Shown one piece after another: positions 34,036-42,534 of a stretch of DNA of 62,336 bases. Positions within the stretch are counted from its first letter, which is position 1, and every line of letters starts with the position of its first letter. Origin of the DNA: Thermoanaerobaculum sp. (GTDB lineage Bacteria > Acidobacteriota > Thermoanaerobaculia > Multivoradales > UBA5704); contig JAJKHS010000069.1 in assembly GCA_021154885.1 (NCBI GenBank), positions 1 to 62,336 on the forward strand. Reading direction: 5' to 3'. A program made the translations under genes and the position numbers. The notes below the pieces were generated by a model that saw nothing but the letters and a program-made list of their open reading frames with translations, did not search any database and was not told where the DNA came from.

Positions 34036-35796
34036 TCACATCGTGCGGGATATCTTCAAGCGCTCCATCTTCAGGCTGAGCCCGTTCCTCGTAATCCCCA
34101 GCAGCCGTGCCGCCTTCGACTTGTTGCCTTCCGCCACGGCAAGCGCCCGCAGAATCGCCTCGCGCTCCACCGCGTCCACCTGCTCCTGGAGGGTTCCTGT
34201 GACTGCGGGCGAGTCGGGGTGCGCCGGAGGCGGTGCGGCGGGGAGGGGCTGGTCCGCGGCACGCTCCAGGGTCCCGAGATGCTCGCGCTGGAGGGTGCCG
34301 CCGTCCGGGCAGAGCAGCACGGCCCGCTCGATCGCGGTTTCGAGCTCGCGGACGTTGCCCGGCCAGTCGTGGGCCCGTAGCGCGGAGAGAGCCCGACGGC
34401 TCACGCCATGGACGCGCTTGCCGTATTTGGCCGCAGCACGGGCGGCGAAGGCGAGGAGGAGCGAGGGCAGGTCGTCGCGCCGCTCGCGCAAGGGCGGCAG
34501 CCGCAGCTCGATACCGCGCAGGCGGTAGTAGAGATCGGCACGGAACAACCCTTCCTTAACCAGCCGGCCGAGGTCGCGGTTCGAGGCGGCGACGATCCGC
34601 GCGTCGATCTTGCGGGGCGTGGAGCCGCCGAGGGGGAGCACCTCGCGCTCCTGGAGCGCTCGCAGGAGCTTGGCCTGGAGGCGCTCGGGCATGTCGCCGA
34701 TCTCGTCCAGGAAGAGCGTGCCGCCGTGCGCCTGGATGAACAGCCCCGGCCGTGGATCGACCCCGGTGGCCACCCGCCCGGCAATGCCGAACAGCTCGGC
34801 CTCCAGCAACTCGGCGGGGATGGCCGCGCAGTTGACGGCCACAAAGGAGCCGCGCGCGTGCGGACCGGAATCATGGATCAGCCGCGCGAACAGCTCCTTG
34901 CCCGTTCCCGTCTCGCCCGTCAGCAGGACGCTGAGATCGCTCCGCGCTGTGGCCCGCAACTGCGTAAGGAGATCCTGCATGGCGGCCGAGGCTCCCACCA
35001 CCATGCCCGGCGGCAGGCGCAGGACGTCGTCCACAGGCAGGGCGGCTTCATGCCGTTCCACGGGCGACGCCGGCAGCAGCTTCTCCGCCAGATAGGAGAA
35101 GAAATCTCGCTGCCATGGTTCCGGGGCGCCGCCGAAAAGAGCGATCAGGCGCGCACCGCCGGCGGCGTCCGCCAGGAGCGTCTCGCCGGCCGCAACGTCG
35201 ATCTCCGCAGCTAGATCGCCAAGGCGGGATTCGGACGGCAGCAGCCCCTCGCAGGCCAGCACGGCCGGTTCGCCGGGAGATCGGACATCGAGGATCAGGA
35301 GGCTTCCGGCTCCGAGGGCACGCCGGGCGCGGCCGAGCCGCTCGGCCGGATCGTCGATACCGCTCCGTTCGAGCTCGCGTACGAAGCGCAGGGCCGCGGC
35401 GGGCGAGGAGCCGGCGGCGGGCGGCAGGGCCGCGGTATCCGTGGCGAGCGGACCGGCGGCGGCGTGGCTGACCGGAGTCTGGAAGCGCAGGCCGGTCTCG
35501 CAGTCCGAGGAAGAGAGGTCTTCCAGGGCGAGGACGGCATGGCCGAGACGGACGGTCTTGCCGGGAGTGAGAAGGATCTCGTCGAGCCGCCGGCCGTCGC
35601 GCACCAGGCCGTTGGTCGAGCCGAGATCCGTGATCAGCAGGGCGGAGCCTTCCGGGCGGAGCTTCGCGTGATGGCGGGAGATGCCGGGGAACGGCGCGAC
35701 GAGGTCGTTCTCCGCCGCGGTGCCCAGTTGGACGTCGCGATCCGGCATGGGAAAGTAGCGAATCTGCTCCTGATAGCGCAATGCGAGGCGGAGCAT
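34036..35796 (-). CDS. FHA-AAA+-Fis regulator lacking the GAFTGA loop
   Basis: A 586-residue regulator. The N-terminal FHA domain has PGISRHHAKL and LGSTNG, the phospho-threonine pocket. A linker domain (about 130-240) follows. The AAA+ domain has GETGTGKELFARL (Walker A) and GGTLFLDEIGDMP (Walker B), plus an R-finger region LFRADLYYRLRGIELRLPPLRERRDDLP. The C-terminal Fis-type helix-turn-helix is EREAILRALAVAEGNKSKAARLLGITRNGLSLKM. Where sigma-54 activators have GAFTGA, this protein reads GIAGRVATGVDPRPG, so sigma-54 contact is doubtful. It starts nine bases after the Ser/Thr kinase gene, so the FHA domain probably reads that kinase. Confidence 0.87.
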   Translation of the reverse strand: MLRLALRYQEQIRYFPMPDRDVQLGTAAENDLVAPFPGISRHHAKLRPEGSALLITDLGSTNGLVRDGRRLDEILLTPGKTVRLGHAVLALEDLSSSDCETGLRFQTPVSHAAAGPLATDTAALPPAAGSSPAAALRFVRELERSGIDDPAERLGRARRALGAGSLLILDVRSPGEPAVLACEGLLPSESRLGDLAAEIDVAAGETLLADAAGGARLIALFGGAPEPWQRDFFSYLAEKLLPASPVERHEAALPVDDVLRLPPGMVVGASAAMQDLLTQLRATARSDLSVLLTGETGTGKELFARLIHDSGPHARGSFVAVNCAAIPAELLEAELFGIAGRVATGVDPRPGLFIQAHGGTLFLDEIGDMPERLQAKLLRALQEREVLPLGGSTPRKIDARIVAASNRDLGRLVKEGLFRADLYYRLRGIELRLPPLRERRDDLPSLLLAFAARAAAKYGKRVHGVSRRALSALRAHDWPGNVRELETAIERAVLLCPDGGTLQREHLGTLERAADQPLPAAPPPAHPDSPAVTGTLQEQVDAVEREAILRALAVAEGNKSKAARLLGITRNGLSLKMERLKISRTM

Positions 35797-35805
35797 GGCG
35801 GGATC

Positions 35806-38514
35806 TCAATCCTTGATCTGACGCTGGCGTTGCTTCCAGAGCCTCAGCTCGGCGACGGCATTCCCGGCCTCGCGCGTCCGGCCGGCCTGGCGGGCCGCCG
35901 CCGCGAAGCGCTCGGCGACCAGATCGTAGTGAGAGCGGGCGGCAGGGCTCGTGCCGAGGCTCTCCCGCGTCTGGCGCAGGGCCTCCTGCTCAGCCGCCAT
36001 CGCTTCGGCGACGCGGCCCAGCCGGCCAAGGAGCTCGCCTCGCAGGGAGAGGAGGAACGGTCCGGCTTCGGAGGTACGCGTTAGTTCTTTGTCGACTCCT
36101 GCGAGCAGCGTCTGAGCGGACTCCTGGTGGGCCCACTGGAACTCGATTTGCCAGTAACGGGCCAGATCTGGATTGCTGGTATCCCGTCCCGCCTCAGGCG
36201 AAGGACTCTCGCCGGTCCGCCACCGGACGTATTCACGATAGCCCTCCGAGGGGTTGGTCGATGGATAGGCTGCGTGGAACCGCTCCACCTCAGTGAGGGC
36301 CTCCTCCCAGCGTCCCAACTCACCCAGACAGAACACGATCCCTTCGAGATATTCGTACTTGCCCCTCCCGGCCTCCGCGGTCGCCCCTTGGCCTAGCCCC
36401 CGTCGATACCAAGCCAACGCGCGTCTGACGTGTCCCTGGAGGTGGAAGGCGTGACCAGCATCGTAGGCTGCCTCTGAGCCGGTATCAGGATTGGTCGCCA
36501 GCTTCTGGAAAAGGGCCTCGGCCTCGCCGATGCGACCCGAGGCGGCCAGAGCCTTGGCTTTTACCCGTGAGATCCATTCCACGAGGTAAGGATCGACCGA
36601 GGTCTCCGCCTCTCTTAGCGCCGCCTCGGCCTCTGGCAGGGACTCGGAGGAGCGGCCCGCCCGCAGCAGGCGCGTGGCCTCGCGCAGGTACGCATAAGCC
36701 TGACCGCGCTTGGCCTGTCGCGACGCTGCCGGCAGAGGCGACGGAAAGGCTTTGAGGAAGCCGCCGAACCCGACCTCCACTTTGGGTTCGCCATGATAGT
36801 AAACGGCGAGCGTCGGCTTATCGTGGTAAACGGCCATGCTTCCCGGCTTATCCGGAGTGGCCCGAGGACCGAGGGCATACCAAAGCAGGCCGCCGCTGGC
36901 ACCATAGATCTCGTCGGGAGAGGAGGCCCTGTACATCACGTCGCGGCCAGGGACTCCCTCACCCACCCAGGGCACTACCTTGACGGCAGCGATCCCCGAG
37001 TACCAGCCCATTCGATTGTTGATCCCGGATAGGATCACCTCGGGACGGCCGTCACCATCCACGTCTGCGGCACCGGCAACGGTGTGGTGGCCAGAGCCGA
37101 CGAAGATCACCCTCTTCACGTCCCGGCGGGGCTCGTAAAGAACCGTATAGCTTGGCCACCAGGGATCGTGACAATAGCTGATCAAGACCTCATCGGTCCC
37201 GTCGTGATCGAGATCGAGTGTCCGTACGAAGGTGGCGTATTGATTTGAGAAGCCTGGGAAAAATTCATGAGCGCTGGGCAAGGAGACCGGCTTCACGACT
37301 TTACCCGTCTCGGCATCCAGGATGGAAAGCACATTGACCCACTGGGGATCATGAATCCCACGCGGTTGTAGTACGGCGGCCAAGTAGCGCCGGTCATCTC
37401 CTTGCAGGTGCAGATTGGCAAAGTTGTAGTCCAGCTCGAATTCCGGTTTCTTCCAGAGCTCCCGGCCCTGCGTATCCAGAGCGACCACCCCGCCGCCCTT
37501 CATAGGGACGAGGTGGGAGTATCGCGGCCGGCGCGAATAATTCCACAGCCAGACCGCCGCCACGAGGGTCACCAGCAGGGCCACTGCTGCGGCCCAACGG
37601 ATGACGCGCCGCCGCCATCCCCTGGTGCGCAGCAGGCTCCGCCGGCCGAGGTCGGCCAGGACGGCGTCCGCGGAGGGATAGCGCCGCGAACGGTCCTTCT
37701 CCAGCAGGCCCGCCACGATCGACGCCAGCCAGAAGGGCACCTCGGGACGGAGCTGGCGGACGTCGGGAGCCTTGGCGCGCAACCGGCCGAGGACGGCGCC
37801 GAGCGCGCTCTTCCCCGCATGCGGCAGCTCGCCGGTGAGCATCTCGTAGAGGACCACGCCGAGCGAGTAGAGGTCGCCGCGCGCATCCACCTCCTCGCCC
37901 AGAGCCTGCTCGGGGGAAACGTACTCGAGCGTCCCCAGCACGCCCTCACCGACGGTCATCCGGGTCTCGTCGCTCGCCGACCGGAGCGCGAGCCCGAAAT
38001 CGGCGAGCTTGACTCCGCCCCCGGGCTCCAGGAGGACGTTGCCGGGCTTGACGTCGCGGTGGACGATGCCCAGGGAGTGGAGGACGCGGAGCCCTTCCAG
38101 GATCTGGAGGGTCAGCCGCACGGCCTCGTCGATGGGCAACGGCCCCCGCGCCAGGCGCTCGCGCAACGACTCGCCTTCGACGACCTCCATCGTGAGGTAG
38201 ACGGCCGCGTCGGAGACCCCGATGTCGAAGATGCGCACCAGCCGCAGGCTGGCCGCGTCCCGCGCCACGGCCGCCTCGCGACGCAGGCGTTTCAAGGCCC
38301 CCGAGGTCATGCGATCCGCGCGCAGGACCTTGAGCGCCACCTCGCGCCGGAGCTCGCGGTCGAATGCGAGATACACCACGGCATAGCCGCCGAAGCCGAG
38401 CACCCGGCGGATCTCGAATCTCTGGTCCAGGCAGGTGCCCGGATCGAGGATACGGATCGATGCCGGCAACGGGGCATCGGGCAAGACCGATTCCGTCCGA
38501 TCGAGCTCCGCCAT
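35806..38514 (-). CDS. transmembrane Hanks-type Ser/Thr kinase with FG-GAP-like and TPR-like sensor region
   Basis: About 900 residues. The kinase domain has the Gly loop LGFGGYAVVYLAF, catalytic Lys in VALKVL, HRDVKPGNVLL and ADFGLAL, then PEQALGEEVDARGDLYSLG. A membrane helix (WAAAVALLVTLVAAVWLWNY) follows. The outer region has DLDHDGTDEVLISY and DVDGDGRPEVILSG, calcium-binding FG-GAP-type motifs, then helical repeats resembling TPRs. ATG 38514 is used; ATG 38547 is in frame and neither has a clear ribosome site. Upstream is precursor peptide 3, downstream the FHA regulator. It likely senses an external cue and phosphorylates that regulator. Confidence 0.88.
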   Translation of the reverse strand: MAELDRTESVLPDAPLPASIRILDPGTCLDQRFEIRRVLGFGGYAVVYLAFDRELRREVALKVLRADRMTSGALKRLRREAAVARDAASLRLVRIFDIGVSDAAVYLTMEVVEGESLRERLARGPLPIDEAVRLTLQILEGLRVLHSLGIVHRDVKPGNVLLEPGGGVKLADFGLALRSASDETRMTVGEGVLGTLEYVSPEQALGEEVDARGDLYSLGVVLYEMLTGELPHAGKSALGAVLGRLRAKAPDVRQLRPEVPFWLASIVAGLLEKDRSRRYPSADAVLADLGRRSLLRTRGWRRRVIRWAAAVALLVTLVAAVWLWNYSRRPRYSHLVPMKGGGVVALDTQGRELWKKPEFELDYNFANLHLQGDDRRYLAAVLQPRGIHDPQWVNVLSILDAETGKVVKPVSLPSAHEFFPGFSNQYATFVRTLDLDHDGTDEVLISYCHDPWWPSYTVLYEPRRDVKRVIFVGSGHHTVAGAADVDGDGRPEVILSGINNRMGWYSGIAAVKVVPWVGEGVPGRDVMYRASSPDEIYGASGGLLWYALGPRATPDKPGSMAVYHDKPTLAVYYHGEPKVEVGFGGFLKAFPSPLPAASRQAKRGQAYAYLREATRLLRAGRSSESLPEAEAALREAETSVDPYLVEWISRVKAKALAASGRIGEAEALFQKLATNPDTGSEAAYDAGHAFHLQGHVRRALAWYRRGLGQGATAEAGRGKYEYLEGIVFCLGELGRWEEALTEVERFHAAYPSTNPSEGYREYVRWRTGESPSPEAGRDTSNPDLARYWQIEFQWAHQESAQTLLAGVDKELTRTSEAGPFLLSLRGELLGRLGRVAEAMAAEQEALRQTRESLGTSPAARSHYDLVAERFAAAARQAGRTREAGNAVAELRLWKQRQRQIKD

Positions 38515-38557
38515 GGAATTGAAGTCTACAGGATCGAGGCACCCCATCGCCGGACGA

Positions 38558-38594
38558 CCGGCGGAGCCCCGGAAGCATCCCGGAGCTCCGCCGG
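38558..38594 (-). terminator. GC hairpin between precursor 3 and kinase
   Basis: Arms at 38558-38572 and 38580-38594 pair over 14 of 15 bases around CCGGCGGAGC. The stem begins 20 bases after the precursor stop and ends before the kinase start. No T-run. It resembles the stem at 28972-29006 and may let much peptide but little kinase be made from one promoter. Confidence 0.55.
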
Positions 38595-38613
38595 CCGGAT
38601 CGAATCCGCGGGC

Positions 38614-38826
38614 TCAGGCCACGGAGCCGGTGTCCGGCTGCTGCGGGCAGGAATCCAGACGCCTGGTGCAGGAGGCGCAGTCGGAGATGGCCTGGGTGCA
38701 GACGGGAACGCTGAGGTTCCCCTGGGGCCGCACGAAACCGCCGCCGGCCATCAGCAGGCTGGCATCCGTCAGGGTGCGGAGGGTCTCCCGGTTGAGCTTC
38801 AGCTTCGTCGCCTTTCTGTTCTTCAC
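38614..38826 (-). CDS. RiPP precursor peptide 3
   Basis: A 70-residue peptide from GTG 38826 with GAAGAGGTGAA upstream, nearly the ribosome site of precursor 2. The leader (MKNRKATKLKLNRETLRTLT) has the same L-x-L-x-RETLR-x-L motif. A clear AGGG hinge follows, then VCTQAISDCASCTRRLDSCPQQ with the same C-x6-C-x2-C-x6-C spacing. It lies 7 kb upstream of the radical SAM gene but heads the same-strand kinase-regulator cluster. It may be a third substrate, or a signal peptide read by the kinase. Confidence 0.85.
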   Translation of the reverse strand: MKNRKATKLKLNRETLRTLTDASLLMAGGGFVRPQGNLSVPVCTQAISDCASCTRRLDSCPQQPDTGSVA

Positions 38827-38867
38827 GATTCACCTCTTCCTTTGAAATGAGTATCGATCGATGGGAA

Positions 38868-38890
38868 GCCGCCGGAACGGGACCGGCGGC
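38868..38890 (-). terminator. hairpin after the metal-uptake genes
   Basis: GCCGCCGG and CCGGCGGC form an 8-bp perfect stem with a 7-base loop between the permease stop (38939) and precursor 3 start. On the plus side GTTTTCC follows; on the minus side only TTCCC. It separates the zinc cluster from the RiPP locus. Confidence 0.45.
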
Positions 38891-38938
38891 GTTTTCCTGT
38901 CGTCTCTTTCGCAGGAAGGGGCGGGTTTGGATGAACGG

Positions 38939-39769
38939 CTACGCCTCAATCTTCTTGAAGAACGCCTTCCTCACCCCGGCGAGGATGAGGAGAGTCAAGC
39001 CGAAGGTGGCCACGATCGCGGCGCCCGTCGGCAGGTCGAGGAGGAACGACAGGGCGACGCCGCCGGCCGAGACCAGCGCGCCCATCGTCCAGCCGATGGC
39101 GAGGCGCGCCCCCAGGCGCGAGGCAAAGAGCATCGCCGTCACCGAGGGGACGATCAGGAAGCAGAAGACGAGCAGCACGCCGGCGATGGCGACCGAGGAG
39201 GTCACCACGAAGCCGAACGACATGTAGAAGAGGAAGTCCCAGAAGCGAATGTTGAGGCCCCGCCGCTCGGCCTCCTGCTCGTCCATCGAGATGATCAGGA
39301 AGCGCTCGCGGAAGATGTAGTGGAAGACGCCGACCAGGGCGTAGAGGACGGCGGTCTTCGCCAGCTCGGGCCAGGTCACCGAGAGGATGTTGCCGACCAG
39401 CATCTCCTTCAGATGCTCGGTTTCCTGGGTCGCTTTCGACATCACCAGGATGGCTACCGCGGCCGAGACCGCGTAGACGATGCCGATCACCGCCTCCTGC
39501 GGGATGCGGGTCTTGCGGTGGACGCGCGAGAAGGCGAAGATCGCGGCCCCCAGGAAGGTGAAGCCGAGCGAGTAGAGATAGGCGGTCGTCGAATGCAGGT
39601 CGTTGCCGAGCAGGTAGGCGACGGTCGACCCGAGGGCGGCGATCTGGGCGAGCGAGAGGTCGACGAAGATCACCCCGCGCTCGACCACGTGCACGCCCAG
39701 GTAGGCGTGGATGCCGGTCAGGATCAGGCTCGCCACGAAGGCCGGCAGGAGCAGTTGGAGGATGCTCAC
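38939..39769 (-). CDS. zinc/manganese ABC transporter permease
   Basis: A 276-residue inner-membrane permease of the ZnuB/MntB family with eight or nine hydrophobic helices. Family landmarks are YLGVHVVERGVIFVDLSLAQIAALGS near the N-terminus and AIAGVLLVFCFLIVPSVTAMLFA. It forms the channel for metal delivered by the binding protein encoded just upstream, whose stop overlaps this ATG by four bases. The ATPase normally encoded next to it is absent from the window, and the next gene downstream is the RiPP precursor, so the ATPase must lie elsewhere if the system works. Confidence 0.9.
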   Translation of the reverse strand: MSILQLLLPAFVASLILTGIHAYLGVHVVERGVIFVDLSLAQIAALGSTVAYLLGNDLHSTTAYLYSLGFTFLGAAIFAFSRVHRKTRIPQEAVIGIVYAVSAAVAILVMSKATQETEHLKEMLVGNILSVTWPELAKTAVLYALVGVFHYIFRERFLIISMDEQEAERRGLNIRFWDFLFYMSFGFVVTSSVAIAGVLLVFCFLIVPSVTAMLFASRLGARLAIGWTMGALVSAGGVALSFLLDLPTGAAIVATFGLTLLILAGVRKAFFKKIEA

Positions 39770-40686
39770 TTCTTACCCTTCACCGCCGCGACGAAGGCGT
39801 TGATGTCCGTGTCGAACAGCGCGAAGTAGTCCGTGATCGCCGGCGTGCCGCCGACCGAGGGGTAGAAGGTCACCACCGTCGCTCCGGTCCTGGCGGCGAT
39901 GGAGTCGGGCGTCTTGCGGTCGAAATAGGGCTCGACCAAAATCACCGGCACCTTCTGCGCCTGGATCAGGTTGATGATCTCGAGGGTGTGGGTGGGGCTC
40001 GGCGGGATGCCGGGCTTGGGCTCGACATGGCCCACGATGTCGAGCTTGAAAGCCTTGGCAAAGTTGGGCCAGGAGTCGTGGAAGGTGACGATCCGGGTGC
40101 CCGCATAGGGGGCCATCTTCGCCCGCCATTCCGCCTCCTTCTGGGTCAGGCGGGCCTCGAAGGCGGCGAGGTTCTTCTGATAGGTGGCACTGCCGGCCGC
40201 GTCGAGCTGCGACAGGCGGGCGGCGATCGAACGCGCGACCACCCGGCCATTCTCGGGATCGGTCCAGTAGTGCGGGTTGCCGTAGGGGTGGACGTCGCCC
40301 ATGGCCCGGGTAACCTGCGTCGTGGGTCGCTGCAGGATGTCGCAGCCGACCGAGCCGTCCAGATAGCCGGGGTTTCCGGGGTGGATCTTGTCGTTCCGGC
40401 TCTGGTCGATCAACGGCGGCAGATAGCCGATCTCCAACTCCAGCCCGGCGACGATCAGCAGGTCGGCGCGCGAGAGTTGGAGCACGAAGGAGGGCTTGGC
40501 GTCGACGAAATGCGGGTCCTGGTAGCCCTTGGCGAGGGCGAGGGTCTCGACCCGGTCGCTGCCGATCGACTGGGCGATCGAGGCGAAGTCCTGGAGCGAG
40601 GAGACGACGCGGAGCTTGGCCTCGGCCGCGGAGCCGAAGCTCGCGAGCGCGACCAGGGCGAAGAGGACGGGGAGGATTCGTTTCAT
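39766..40686 (-). CDS. metal ABC transporter substrate-binding protein (ZnuA/TroA-like)
   Basis: A 306-residue periplasmic protein. Residues 1-22 are a signal peptide. Metal ligands of cluster-9 binding proteins are visible: His in GYQDPHFVDAKPS, His in DVHPYGNPHYWTDPENG, His in VTFHDSW/GHVEPK, and Asp or Glu in VEPYFDRKT. The His-rich loop common in ZnuA is missing. It binds Zn2+ or Mn2+ and passes it to the permease. It lies nine bases after the outer-membrane barrel gene, so uptake across both membranes seems to be encoded in one operon. Confidence 0.9.
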   Translation of the reverse strand: MKRILPVLFALVALASFGSAAEAKLRVVSSLQDFASIAQSIGSDRVETLALAKGYQDPHFVDAKPSFVLQLSRADLLIVAGLELEIGYLPPLIDQSRNDKIHPGNPGYLDGSVGCDILQRPTTQVTRAMGDVHPYGNPHYWTDPENGRVVARSIAARLSQLDAAGSATYQKNLAAFEARLTQKEAEWRAKMAPYAGTRIVTFHDSWPNFAKAFKLDIVGHVEPKPGIPPSPTHTLEIINLIQAQKVPVILVEPYFDRKTPDSIAARTGATVVTFYPSVGGTPAITDYFALFDTDINAFVAAVKGKK

Positions 40687-40695
40687 GGCGTACCT

Positions 40696-42081
40696 CTAGA
40701 AAGGATGGGCGCCGTGGGCGCCGATCGCGAATTGGAGTTGCAGGAGGAGCTCGTTGGCGGTCTCGTCGGTCAGGCTGTAGTGGCGGCGCCGAAGCTCGGC
40801 CCGGAGCTGCGAGAACTCGCTCGGCCAGAAGGTCAGGGTGGCGGCCTCGCCGGTGTCTCGCTTCGAGGCGTCGCGGGCCAGGTCCGAGGTCTCGTAACGG
40901 GCGCCCACGAACCAGCGTTTGGCGAGCTGATAGTCGCCGGCGGCGAACCAGCCGATCGCCCTCTGCACGCCGCCCGGCTGATCGCGGAGACTGCGGAACA
41001 GCTCGCCGCGCAGGGTCACCGAGCGGTAGCTGGCGGTCTGGAGCGGCTTCCAGCGATAGGTCGCGTCGAGGCCCTCGAGGCGGGTGCGGGAGGATGGCGT
41101 CGCGCCGTTGGGGCCGGTGGCGTAGGAGAGGCCGAGGTCCAGGTTGGAGGCGTCGGTCAGGTCCTTGAAGACGCGGTAGTGGCCGTTGTAGGCGAGGTCG
41201 CTGCGCCGCTGCTCCTCGAAGAGATCCTCGGCCTGGCCGCGGAAGATCTGCAGTGTCCCCTCCGTGAAGGTGTCCCCGATGGGGAGCAGCCGGGCGACCG
41301 ACACACCGGTGCCGATCCAGCCGTCCGAGCCGAGGAGGTTCACGACCGGCAGCGGCTCGTCGGGCCAGGGGAGGACGTGCAGGTGGAGGGTGTTGATCTT
41401 GCCGAAATAGGCCCGCATGCGGCCGACCTTGGCGAGCAGGCTCTGGGGCAACGCGGTGAAGGTGACGAACCCCTCCTCGACGTCGACGTTGTGCTCGCCG
41501 AAGGAGATGAAGAAGTCGGCGCGCGCATAAGGATCGACGATCGCCTGGATCCCCAGCTCGGACTCGCGCAGCTCCGCCGAGGGGAGGTTCTCGGTGCGGT
41601 TCTGGCCGCCGACCGCGAGGAAGTTGCCGATCACCGAGACGCTCGGGTTGAAATAGTTCGAGGTCTGAGACGGCCCGCCGGCGCCGCCCGCCCCGGGGCC
41701 CGGCTCGGTCGCCGGCACGGCCGCGCCCTCGGGGGCCGCGGGTTGAGAGGGCGGCGCCTCAGGTGCCGGTGCCGGGGCTGGAGGGGGCGTCGCCTCTGCC
41801 GTGGCGGGGCCTGGGGCCGGGGCCTGTCCCTGAGCCGTCTGCAGATCAGTCAGACGCTCCTCAAGGTCAGCGATCCGCCTCTCGTACTCGGCCTTGAGCG
41901 CCTCGAGCTGGGCGCGGAGGTCGGCGACGGGGTCCGGCGTCTGGGGCGCGGGCGCCGGCGCGGGAGCCTGAGCGGCGAGAGGCGTCGCCAGCGTGGCGAG
42001 CCCAAGGGCGAAGATCAGCGCGAGCGCAGCGGGGACCGGCGCGGCATTCCGGGCTGCGCGAGTCCAGACATCGTGGTCCAT
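40696..42081 (-). CDS. outer-membrane beta-barrel protein with coiled-coil neck, metal-uptake associated
   Basis: A 461-residue exported protein. I chose ATG 42081, which has GGGAGGG upstream and begins the signal peptide (ALALIFALGLATLATPLAAQA). A coiled coil (LRAQLEALKAEYERRIADLEERLTDLQ) and a long Pro-Ala linker follow. The rest alternates polar and hydrophobic residues as in a porin, ending in Phe (FAIGAHGAHPF), the outer-membrane insertion signal. It contains LHLHVLPWPDEPLP. Its place in front of znuA/znuB-like genes suggests metal passage across the outer membrane. Confidence 0.75.
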   Translation of the reverse strand: MDHDVWTRAARNAAPVPAALALIFALGLATLATPLAAQAPAPAPAPQTPDPVADLRAQLEALKAEYERRIADLEERLTDLQTAQGQAPAPGPATAEATPPPAPAPAPEAPPSQPAAPEGAAVPATEPGPGAGGAGGPSQTSNYFNPSVSVIGNFLAVGGQNRTENLPSAELRESELGIQAIVDPYARADFFISFGEHNVDVEEGFVTFTALPQSLLAKVGRMRAYFGKINTLHLHVLPWPDEPLPVVNLLGSDGWIGTGVSVARLLPIGDTFTEGTLQIFRGQAEDLFEEQRRSDLAYNGHYRVFKDLTDASNLDLGLSYATGPNGATPSSRTRLEGLDATYRWKPLQTASYRSVTLRGELFRSLRDQPGGVQRAIGWFAAGDYQLAKRWFVGARYETSDLARDASKRDTGEAATLTFWPSEFSQLRAELRRRHYSLTDETANELLLQLQFAIGAHGAHPF

Positions 42082-42189
42082 GGCGTCCCTCCCGATCGGG
42101 GCTCCCGATCTTCCAGGCTCTTCAGATTCCATTGCGGCCGGGCGCCTCGCGACGAGGACCGGCGACTTCAGGGAAAACGAACGGAAGGT

Positions 42190-42534
42190 CTAGGCGGAGG
42201 GAGGAGCGCGGCTGTGGAGATTGGCGCTGAAGAAGGCCCGAACAACAGTGTTGGCCGGCAGGGGGGGCGCGGCCACGCGGGCGATGGGGGCGAAAACCGA
42301 AAGGCCAGCCGAGAGGATCGCCGAAAGCCCTGAGACCATACAGACCGGGCATTCGTCCGTGCTCCCGGTGGCCGCCTCTGACGGCGTGTGCACGGCCGGG
42401 GTGGCGGGACCCTGGATTGCCAGCATCCCCAGCAGATTGCAGTTGGGGTGGAGCAGGGGCGCCGTCGCGAGCAACTGGAAAGCCGCGAAGGAGACGACCA
42501 GAAGCAGGGTGGCGAGAGGCCGGAGTCGGATCAT
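42190..42534 (-). CDS. small exported His/Cys protein (DUF2946-like)
   Basis: About 114 residues from ATG 42534, which begins a signal/anchor helix (ATLLLVVSFAAFQLLATAP). The HPNC and later CPVC motifs fit the DUF2946 type of small exported proteins, often next to metal (copper, zinc) genes. It heads the outer-membrane/ABC metal cluster, 108 bases upstream. It may bind metal at the membrane. The longer frame from 42561 is possible; neither start has a good ribosome site. Confidence 0.55.
   Translation of the reverse strand: MIRLRPLATLLLVVSFAAFQLLATAPLLHPNCNLLGMLAIQGPATPAVHTPSEAATGSTDECPVCMVSGLSAILSAGLSVFAPIARVAAPPLPANTVVRAFFSANLHSRAPPSA

Noticed and set aside
28972-38826. Classic class I lanthipeptide cluster
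   Set aside because: The leaders resemble that class, but no LanB dehydratase, LanC cyclase or C39 transporter gene is present in the window, so I only call the peptides RiPP precursors.
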